Of a stretch of DNA of 6,856 nt, positions 1-4,818 are shown in pieces (the stretch's first letter is position 1; every line of letters begins with the position of its first letter). A model generated the notes under the pieces. That model made no database searches and was not told where the DNA came from. It saw only the letters and a list, made by a program, of their open reading frames with translations. Origin of the DNA: Patescibacteria group bacterium (lineage in GTDB: Bacteria; Patescibacteriota; Patescibacteriia; S139-126); assembly GCA_015485755.1 (NCBI GenBank), contig WFTD01000122.1, positions 1 to 6,856 on the forward strand, read 5' to 3'. The translations under genes and the position numbers were made by a program.

Positions 1-26
1 CAGCGTCAGATGTGTATAAGAGACAG
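1..26 (+). other. Nextera/Tn5 sequencing adapter remnant (not genomic)
   Basis: The first 26 bases are CAGCGTC followed by the 19-base Tn5 mosaic end AGATGTGTATAAGAGACAG (8-26). This is the 3' part of the Illumina Nextera read-1 transposase adapter. Genomic sequence starts at about base 27. The ATG at base 10 and the first six codons of the open frame (Met-Cys-Ile-Arg-Asp-Arg) come from the adapter and should not be annotated as protein. A genuine Tn5-type transposon end is far less likely, because the seven bases before the mosaic end also match the synthetic adapter and the sequence sits exactly at the contig edge. Confidence 0.97.
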
Positions 27-27
27 A

Positions 28-648
28 GAATATACTTTGAGCGAAGATCCTATTGAAGCTATGTTTTTTATTTCCCTAGCAGCTACTGCTAAGGGGAATT
101 TATTGTTGCAGAGGTGTCCAATAGATTTTTTGTATTTAGAATTGTTAAAATTGGAAAAAATGGGGCTTAACTATAAAATAAAGAAAAGGTATCTAGCTGA
201 CAATGGCCAGACCAACCTAGTTGATTTGGAGATATCACCGTCGCAATTAGTTGCTTTGAATGACAAGATTACAGCCGGCCCTTATCCTGATTTAAATATT
301 GATAATTTGCCTTATTTCGTGCCAATTGCCACTCAAGCCAAAGGAGTGACATTGATCCATGATTGGGTTTATGAGAACCGCGCTATTTATTATACAGAAT
401 TAAATAAACTGGGCGCTGATATTATGCTAGCTGATCCTCACCGCGTATATATTAGAGGTAGAACCAAATTCAAAGCAGGTGAAATTGTCTGTCCGCCGGC
501 TTTGCGTCCTTCTACTAATATTTTGATTGCTATGTTGGCAGCGCGCGGCAAGTCAATTTTGCGCAATATTTACTCAATTGAAAGGGGATATGAAAATTTA
601 CCAGCTAGATTGGAGGCAATTGGGGCTGAAATTACCAAAGTGGAATGA
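28..648 (+). CDS. murA: UDP-N-acetylglucosamine 1-carboxyvinyltransferase (MurA-type), C-terminal half, 5' truncated
   Basis: MurA transfers enolpyruvate from PEP to UDP-GlcNAc, the first committed step of peptidoglycan synthesis, in the cytoplasm. About 206 genomic codons remain, roughly half of the usual ~420, so the N-terminal half with the fosfomycin-target Cys loop is missing because the contig begins here. Seen in the fragment (numbered from the Glu at base 28): an Asp in a LNIDNLPYF segment at about residue 92, matching the catalytic Asp305 region of E. coli MurA; YENR at 115-118 matching FENR; ALRP at 159-162 matching DLRA; and ERGYE at 185-189 matching the DRGYE motif with its conserved Arg. 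The Asp of the DLR motif is Ala here. The stop is TGA. The family (EPSP synthase fold) is clear. Orthology to MurA is likely, but a divergent paralogue is possible without the N-terminus. No partner cell-wall gene lies in the window. Confidence 0.8.
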   Translation, partial: EYTLSEDPIEAMFFISLAATAKGNLLLQRCPIDFLYLELLKLEKMGLNYKIKKRYLADNGQTNLVDLEISPSQLVALNDKITAGPYPDLNIDNLPYFVPIATQAKGVTLIHDWVYENRAIYYTELNKLGADIMLADPHRVYIRGRTKFKAGEIVCPPALRPSTNILIAMLAARGKSILRNIYSIERGYENLPARLEAIGAEITKVE

Positions 649-671
649 TTTTTGTCCTAAATCATTTTTTT
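644..671 (+). terminator. Intrinsic terminator of the murA-type gene
   Basis: An 8-bp perfect stem AATGATTT (644-651) / AAATCATT (659-666) with a 7-base loop is followed by five T (667-671). Two possible G-U pairs extend it outward at the 5' side. The stop codon (646-648) lies inside the left arm. The stem is A/T-rich and therefore weak, but the T-tract is in the right place. The -35 of the next promoter falls in its loop. Confidence 0.65.
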
Positions 672-680
672 GTGTATAAT
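652..680 (+). promoter_or_regulatory. Predicted sigma70-type promoter for the S41 protease-pyrG cluster
   Basis: The -10 is a perfect TATAAT (675-680). At 17-bp spacing upstream is TTGTCC (652-657), which matches four of six bases of TTGACA. A start site near 687 would leave a leader of about 24 bases before the ATG at 711, with no Shine-Dalgarno sequence in it. The promoter is embedded in the terminator of the preceding gene. The assignment is from consensus match only. Confidence 0.6.
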
Positions 681-710
681 TATCTCTATAAGAATTAGAC
701 AAAAACAACA

Positions 711-1937
711 ATGAGTAGAGGAAGGTATAATTTTCGTTTTGCTTTGGTAATAGTTATTTTTGTAATTGTGCTTATTTCAGCTTTTTCTTTGGGTGTGTTG
801 GTAGGATCGCTATCTGATTATTCTGGCGGGGGGAAAGTTTTGGGACGTGGCGATAAGCCAGCTTTTTTGTTAAAAGATGTTGATTTTGATTTGTATTGGC
901 AGGTTTGGGATATTATAAAAAATAAATTTTTCTATAAGGACAGGATAGTAGATACAAAATTATTTTACGGTTCCTTAGCGGGAATGGTAGCAGCGCTTGA
1001 CGATCCCTATTCTGTTTTCCTGGATCCTCAAATTACAGAGCAATTTACAGAGGAATTGTCAGGCAGTTTTGAAGGGATTGGCGCCGAGATTGCTATTAAG
1101 AAAGATAGGTTGACAGTAATAGCTCCCTTGCCAGGAAGTCCAGCTGAACGAGCCGGCCTAAAGGCTGGTGATAAGATTTTGGCGATTGATGGTGTTGATA
1201 CTCTGGGTATGTCACTAGATCAAGCAGTAAACCTTATCAGAGGTGAAAAGGGGACTGAAGTTAAATTGTTGATTCAGAGAAATTCAGACGAGCCGACTGA
1301 GATAGCTATCACAAGGGATAAAATAGACATTGTCAGTGTTAGATGGAATAAAATTTTGGACAATTCAGCTTATATCCAGGTTTCTTATTTCAATGAAGAC
1401 ACCGGAGATGATTTTAGGCAAGCTATTAGAGAAATACTCAGCCAGCGTCCGCAGGCTCTAGTGGTAGATCTGCGTAATAATCCGGGCGGTTTTTTGGATG
1501 TGGCAGTTGATATGCTCGGTTTTTGGATTGGTGATGATGTGGCGGTTAAGGAAAAGTTTTCTGACGGGCGCGTCATTCCTTACAACTCAAACAATAAACC
1601 AGTGTTAAAAGATATTCCCACTTATATTTTGGTTAATAACGGCTCTGCTTCAGCTGCTGAAATTGTAGCAGGAGCTTTGCAGGATTATGGTCTGGCAACG
1701 ATTGTTGGTGAAAAAACTTTTGGCAAGGGAAGCGTGCAGGATTTTATTGAGCTTGATGACGGCTCAGCAATTAAGATTACAGTAGCCCAATGGTTGACAC
1801 CTAAAGGCAAGACTATTGAAGAGGTTGGAATTGAGCCAGATGTATTTGTTGAGTTAACGCGAGAGGATTTTGATGAGGATAGAGATCCCCAGCTTGACAA
1901 AGTCAAGGAGTTAATCCAAACCAACAATGGCAAGTAA
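711..1937 (+). CDS. ctpA: S41-family C-terminal processing peptidase (CtpA/CtpB/Prc type), membrane-anchored, PDZ domain
   Basis: This is a serine protease that cleaves proteins outside the cytoplasmic membrane near their C-termini; the substrate cannot be told from sequence. It has 408 residues, usual for the family. Order of parts: an N-terminal membrane anchor at about 10-32, a helical lead-in at 55-115 (with the family-typical LDDPYSVFLDP at 96-106), a PDZ domain at about 118-203 (FEGIGAEI; GLKAGDKILAIDG), then the S41 core at about 205-380. The core shows VVDLRNNPGG at 251-260. Aligning with Prc and CtpB, the catalytic residues are Ser314 (GSASAAEI), Lys339 (TFGKG) and Gln343 (SVQ); the 25- and 4-residue spacings fit those enzymes, so it should be active. 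The ATG at 711 was chosen because it sits just before the basic, hydrophobic anchor, although no Shine-Dalgarno sequence precedes it. Its last 11 bases overlap the acylphosphatase start. The symbol is family-level. Confidence 0.93.
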   Translation: MSRGRYNFRFALVIVIFVIVLISAFSLGVLVGSLSDYSGGGKVLGRGDKPAFLLKDVDFDLYWQVWDIIKNKFFYKDRIVDTKLFYGSLAGMVAALDDPYSVFLDPQITEQFTEELSGSFEGIGAEIAIKKDRLTVIAPLPGSPAERAGLKAGDKILAIDGVDTLGMSLDQAVNLIRGEKGTEVKLLIQRNSDEPTEIAITRDKIDIVSVRWNKILDNSAYIQVSYFNEDTGDDFRQAIREILSQRPQALVVDLRNNPGGFLDVAVDMLGFWIGDDVAVKEKFSDGRVIPYNSNNKPVLKDIPTYILVNNGSASAAEIVAGALQDYGLATIVGEKTFGKGSVQDFIELDDGSAIKITVAQWLTPKGKTIEEVGIEPDVFVELTREDFDEDRDPQLDKVKELIQTNNGK

Positions 1938-2193
1938 ACTTTGGTTGAAAATATGGGGTCAGGTTCAGGGAGTAGGACTACGGATGAGCGTAAAAGAATA
2001 TGCGGGGTGGCATGATTTGCGAGGTTGGGCACAAAATTTAGATGACGGCTCGGTGATAATAGAAATTTATGGTGATAAGGTTAAACTTGACAGTTTTCTT
2101 CAGTGGCTTACTAGTAATTTTCGCATAACTAGAATAGAGAGCAAATGGGAAAAAGTTAATTCATTGCCAGATGATTTTAATATTAGGCATTAA
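1927..2193 (+). CDS. acyP: Acylphosphatase
   Basis: A small cytoplasmic enzyme that hydrolyses carboxyl-phosphate bonds of acyl phosphates; its physiological substrate in bacteria is unsettled. At 88 residues it is of normal size. The signature GQVQGVGLR spans residues 11-19, giving the catalytic Arg19, and GWAQNLDDGSV (33-43) supplies the catalytic Asn37. Both active-site residues are present. The usual Phe before the catalytic Arg is Leu, a mild change. The ATG overlaps the end of the protease gene by 11 bases in another frame, which suggests translational coupling. An AAGGAG lies at 1905-1910, 16 bases upstream, too far for a normal ribosome-binding site. The bL9 gene begins five bases after the stop. 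Placement in this cluster looks like operon packing rather than a shared pathway. Confidence 0.92.
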   Translation: MASKLWLKIWGQVQGVGLRMSVKEYAGWHDLRGWAQNLDDGSVIIEIYGDKVKLDSFLQWLTSNFRITRIESKWEKVNSLPDDFNIRH

Positions 2194-2198
2194 AATTT

Positions 2199-2639
2199 AT
2201 GAAGGTAGTTTTAACCAAAAATGTTCCAAAACTTGGCATAGTTGGCGAAGTAAAAGAAGTATCTGATGGTTATGCTAGGAATTTTTTATTCAAACAGGGT
2301 TTAGCCGAGCCAGCTACTCCTGAAAATATTTCTAAATGGAGCAAGAAGCGTGAAAAAAAGTTGAGGCAGCAAGGTTTAGATAGGGAATTTTTAACCAAGT
2401 TAGCTGATAAAATAAAATCATTAACGGCTGAGTTTAGGGTTAAGGCCAATGAACAAGGGCATTTATATGCAGCTCTTAAAGCTGATGATGTGGTAAAATT
2501 CTTGCGAGATAAAGGTGTAAAGATAAAGGCAAACAAGGTAAAAATGGATGCTATCAGGTCGTTGGGCGACTATCAGGTTGTTATTCAACTGTCCCCTGAG
2601 GTAGAAACTAAACTCAAGATAAGAGTTTTGGCGCAATAA
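2199..2639 (+). CDS. rplI: 50S ribosomal protein bL9
   Basis: Large-subunit protein bL9 binds 23S rRNA near the L1 stalk and helps maintain reading-frame fidelity. The 146 residues match the normal length. The N-terminal domain is complete (MKVVLTKNVPKLGIVGEV, then DGYARNFLF at 23-31 and GLAEPAT at 34-40), followed by the long lysine-rich connecting helix at about 41-75 and the C-terminal domain at about 78-146 (GHLYAALKADDV; SLGDYQVVIQLSPEV). The start is fixed by the conserved N-terminal MKV and lies five bases after the acylphosphatase stop. No Shine-Dalgarno sequence precedes it. bL9 is reported as lost in some CPR groups, so its presence may narrow the lineage. It is not beside rpsF, ssb or rpsR, its common partners elsewhere; it is followed by pyrG. 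Confidence 0.95.
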   Translation: MKVVLTKNVPKLGIVGEVKEVSDGYARNFLFKQGLAEPATPENISKWSKKREKKLRQQGLDREFLTKLADKIKSLTAEFRVKANEQGHLYAALKADDVVKFLRDKGVKIKANKVKMDAIRSLGDYQVVIQLSPEVETKLKIRVLAQ

Positions 2640-2653
2640 TTAATTGAAATTTT

Positions 2654-4285
2654 ATGCCTCGTCGCAATTCACGTTTTATTTTTGTTATGGGAGGGGTTTT
2701 GTCAGGTTTAGGCAAAGGAATTGCCACTTCTTCTATTGCTAAACTTTTGCAAAGCAGGGGGTTTTCTGTTACAGCAATGAAAATAGACCCTTATATAAAT
2801 GTTGATGCTGGCACAATGAATCCTACTGAGCACGGCGAGGTATTTGTTACTAAAGACGGCATGGAAACAGACCAGGACATTGGCAATTATGAGAGGTTTT
2901 TGGATGTAGAACTTTCAGGGTTGAATTATATGACCCAAGGAGCAGTGTGGAAGTCTGTTATTGAGAAAGAGAGAAATTTGGAATATGGCGGCAAATGTGT
3001 AGAGCCGATTCCTCATATTCCAGATGAGATTATCAGACGGATAAAAAAATTAGCCAGCCGCAATAAGCCCGATTTTGTAATGATTGAAATTGGCGGCACA
3101 GTGGGCGAATATCAAAATTTTATCTTTTTGGAAGCGGCGCGGAGAATGTGGTTAAAATATCCAGATAGAGTAATGTTTGTTATGGTGTCTTATTTGCCTA
3201 TTCCAGCTAAAGTAGGGGAAATGAAAACCAAACCAACCCAAACGGCTGTGCGGACTTTGCAGTCGGCTGGAATTCAGCCAGATTTTATTTTGGCTCGTGC
3301 TGAAAAGCCGCTTGACAATAAACGCAAAGAAAAAATTTCTATCTTTTGCAATGTTGCCCCGGAAGATGTTATTTCCTCACCGGATGTTGATAGTATATAC
3401 TTGGTGCCGCTTGTTTATAAAGAACAAGGTCTTGATCGCCGTATTTTGCATAAGTTTGGCTTGAAGGCAAAAGCTAGCGATCTTAAGGAATGGAAACGCA
3501 AATTGGTTGACATTCCCAAACAAGCCAAACGGACAGTTAAAATAGCTATGGTGGGTAAGTATTTTGCTACAGGAGCTTTTACCTTGTCTGACTCTTATAT
3601 TTCCGTGATTGAATCATTGCGCCATGCTGCTTGGGCCAACAAAGCAAAGCCAGAATTTACCTGGATAGACAGTGAAGATTTTGAAAAAGGAAAAAAAGAT
3701 GTTTCTGTGTTAAAAGATTTTGACGGGGTGGTGGTGCCAGGCGGTTTTGGCTCAAGAGGAGTGGAGGGTATAATTTCAGCCATTCAGTATGTTAGAGAAA
3801 ATAAAATACCGTATCTTGGGCTTTGTTATGGCATGCAGCTTGCTACTATTGAATTTGCGCGTAATGTAGCAGGTCTAAAAAAGGCCAATACAACTGAAAT
3901 AGATCCAAAGACCCCTCATCCAGTAATTGATTTGATGTTAGAACAAAAAAAGAATTTAGCTTCTTCTCGTTATGGCGGCACTATGCGGTTGGGTAATTAC
4001 TCTTGTCATTTGATAAAAGGCACTAGATCTTATTTGGCTTATGGCGAGAATAATATTTTAGAGCGCCATCGCCATCGTTATGAGTTTAACAATAAATACC
4101 GCCGTCAACTTGAAAAGAAGGGATTGGTGATTGCCGGCATAAACCAAAAACAAAATTTAGTTGAAATTATTGAACTAAAAGATCATCCCTTTTTTGTTGG
4201 CACCCAATTTCACCCTGAGTTTAAATCCCGCCCCTTACGTCCCCATCCGCTTTTCCGGGAATTTATAGCCGCGGCAATAAAATAA
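2654..4285 (+). CDS. pyrG: CTP synthase (glutamine hydrolysing)
   Basis: Makes CTP from UTP, ATP and glutamine, the last step of pyrimidine nucleotide synthesis, in the cytoplasm. The 543 residues are full length. The synthetase domain at about 1-280 has GGVLSGLGKGI (13-23), DPYINVDAGTMNP (45-57), the Mg-binding Asp73 (METDQD) and Glu145 (EIGGTVG), and KTKPTQ (191-196). The class I glutamine amidotransferase domain (about 295-543) has PGGFGSRGVEG (362-372), the catalytic Cys391 and the His520/Glu522 pair in QFHPEF, plus ERHRHRYEFNN (470-480). Both active sites look intact. Differences from E. coli PyrG: the CTP-inhibitor-contacting Asp-Ile-Glu after GGTVG is Glu-Tyr-Gln (152-154); about five extra residues follow GKY (around 304-314); and the nucleophile motif is CYGMQ, not CLGMQ. 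The ATG is 14 bases after the bL9 stop with no Shine-Dalgarno sequence. It is the last gene of the cluster and converges on rpmA. Confidence 0.97.
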   Translation: MPRRNSRFIFVMGGVLSGLGKGIATSSIAKLLQSRGFSVTAMKIDPYINVDAGTMNPTEHGEVFVTKDGMETDQDIGNYERFLDVELSGLNYMTQGAVWKSVIEKERNLEYGGKCVEPIPHIPDEIIRRIKKLASRNKPDFVMIEIGGTVGEYQNFIFLEAARRMWLKYPDRVMFVMVSYLPIPAKVGEMKTKPTQTAVRTLQSAGIQPDFILARAEKPLDNKRKEKISIFCNVAPEDVISSPDVDSIYLVPLVYKEQGLDRRILHKFGLKAKASDLKEWKRKLVDIPKQAKRTVKIAMVGKYFATGAFTLSDSYISVIESLRHAAWANKAKPEFTWIDSEDFEKGKKDVSVLKDFDGVVVPGGFGSRGVEGIISAIQYVRENKIPYLGLCYGMQLATIEFARNVAGLKKANTTEIDPKTPHPVIDLMLEQKKNLASSRYGGTMRLGNYSCHLIKGTRSYLAYGENNILERHRHRYEFNNKYRRQLEKKGLVIAGINQKQNLVEIIELKDHPFFVGTQFHPEFKSRPLRPHPLFREFIAAAIK

Positions 4286-4307
4286 AAAGACAGTAATTGG
4301 ATATATA

Positions 4308-4339
4308 AAAAACCAGCCCCTTTTGAAAGGGGCTGGTTT
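4308..4339 (-). terminator. Intrinsic terminator of rpmA, possibly bidirectional with pyrG
   Basis: An 11-bp perfect stem AAACCAGCCCC (4310-4320) / GGGGCTGGTTT (4329-4339), extended inward by two T-A pairs to a TTGA loop, lies between two converging genes, 25 bases after the pyrG stop and 19 bases after the rpmA stop. Read on the minus strand, the stem runs straight into TTTTTT then ATATAT, a classic terminator for rpmA. On the plus strand only the three T of the stem follow it, so termination of pyrG here would be weaker. Confidence 0.88.
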
Positions 4340-4357
4340 GAGTTAAAAGCGGTATTA

Positions 4358-4648
4358 TTATTTTTTATTTTCTATTGGTAGGATATTGACGAATTTCCTT
4401 TTTACCAATTTGCCAGTGAAAGCTTTTACTTTTTTGGTGTAAAATTTGACAATGCCTGACTTGGCAGCAAAGAGGGTATCATCGCCGCCTTTCATTACAT
4501 TCTTGCCAGGATGAACCCTGGTGCCGCGCTGGCGCACCAAAACACTGCCAGCTTGGGCAAACTGGCCGTCAAACATTTTGATTCCCAGGCGTTTACTAAT
4601 TGAATCGCGTCCGAGCGAGGTAGATCCGCCTGCTTTCTTATGTGCCAT
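4358..4648 (-). CDS. rpmA: 50S ribosomal protein bL27
   Basis: bL27 sits in the large subunit, and its flexible N-terminal tail reaches the peptidyl-transferase centre. The protein begins MAHKKAGGSTSLGRDS, the mature form found in most bacteria, so there is no leader peptide needing removal as in Firmicutes. The usual GSTRNGRDS reads GSTSLGRDS here. The conserved core RLGIKMFDGQFAQAGSVLVRQRGT (22-45), then HPGKNV at 47-52, is present. Total length is 96 residues with a lysine-rich C-terminus. The start is fixed by the conserved N-terminus; no Shine-Dalgarno sequence precedes it (TTTTTCT abuts the ATG). The gene stands alone: rplU (bL21), its usual partner, is not in the window. A strong predicted promoter lies upstream and a terminator directly downstream, so it is probably monocistronic. 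Confidence 0.96.
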   Translation of the reverse strand: MAHKKAGGSTSLGRDSISKRLGIKMFDGQFAQAGSVLVRQRGTRVHPGKNVMKGGDDTLFAAKSGIVKFYTKKVKAFTGKLVKRKFVNILPIENKK

Positions 4649-4689
4649 AGAAAAACGCGCTAATTATTAACAATAAAAGTAGTAGCTAT

Positions 4690-4717
4690 ACTATACCATA
4701 ACTAGCAAGGATGTCAA
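4690..4717 (-). promoter_or_regulatory. Predicted strong promoter of rpmA (extended -10)
   Basis: On the minus strand a perfect TTGACA (plus coordinates 4712-4717) is followed, after 16 bp, by TATAGT (4690-4695) preceded by TGG, which gives an extended -10 (TGnTATAGT). A start site near 4683 leaves a leader of about 35 bases before the rpmA ATG. This is one of the best consensus matches in the window, as expected for a ribosomal protein gene. Confidence 0.8.
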
Positions 4718-4735
4718 CATATAAGGGGTTGACAT
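4711..4735. repeat. Inverted repeat formed by back-to-back -35 elements
   Basis: ATGTCAAC (4711-4718) and GTTGACAT (4728-4735) form a perfect 8-bp inverted repeat with a 9-base spacer. Each arm contains one TTGACA -35 hexamer, one facing rpmA and the other facing the membrane-protein gene. The symmetry may be a by-product of two divergent promoters or an operator; sequence alone cannot decide. Confidence 0.8.
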
Positions 4736-4756
4736 TTTTAAAAAATTAGATAATAT
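4729..4756 (+). promoter_or_regulatory. Predicted promoter of the 625-residue membrane-protein gene
   Basis: A perfect TTGACA (4729-4734) is followed at 16 bp by TAATAT (4751-4756, four of six consensus bases). The overlapping GATAAT at 4749-4754 matches better, but its 14-bp spacing is short. The leader to the ATG at 4819 would be about 55 bases. The -35 is convincing; the exact -10 is uncertain. A further TTGACA at 4772-4777 has no good -10. Confidence 0.55.
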
Positions 4757-4804
4757 TGATAGGATTGTTTTTTGACAATTAAATAAAAACATCACTTAAC
4801 CAAA

Positions 4805-4811
4805 AAGGAGG
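4805..4811 (+). promoter_or_regulatory. Strong Shine-Dalgarno site
   Basis: AAGGAGG lies seven bases before the ATG at 4819, a near-perfect ribosome-binding site that fixes this start. It is the only such well-placed site in the window; the starts of the protease, acylphosphatase, bL9, PyrG and bL27 genes have none at normal spacing. Confidence 0.9.
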
Positions 4812-4818
4812 GTTTTGT

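Noticed and set aside
10..27. ATG and six codons as the start of the MurA-type gene
   Set aside because: They lie inside the Nextera adapter and do not match MurA; the real gene continues upstream beyond the contig.
646..648. TGA recoding (Gly) as in Gracilibacteria or Absconditabacteria
   Set aside because: TGA ends the MurA-type gene at the expected C-terminus and no gene in the window needs TGA read as an amino acid.
1905..1910. AAGGAG as ribosome-binding site of the acylphosphatase
   Set aside because: It is 16 bases from the ATG, well beyond usual spacing, and no alternative in-frame start fits it; overlap coupling is more likely.
1385..2032. Two minus-strand open frames (63 and 115 codons) opposite the protease and acylphosphatase genes
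   Set aside because: They are antisense to clearly homologous genes, have Ser/Leu/Pro-rich compositions typical of shadow frames, and show no recognisable domain or start signal.
2270..2536. 88-codon minus-strand frame opposite rplI
   Set aside because: It lies entirely within the bL9 gene on the other strand and shows no family features.
3595..3783. 62-codon minus-strand frame opposite pyrG
   Set aside because: It is a shadow of the strongly conserved CTP synthase amidotransferase domain.
4764..4779. ATTGT/ACAAT hairpin in the leader of the membrane-protein gene as a regulatory element
   Set aside because: A 5-bp A/T-rich stem around a T-run is expected by chance in this composition.
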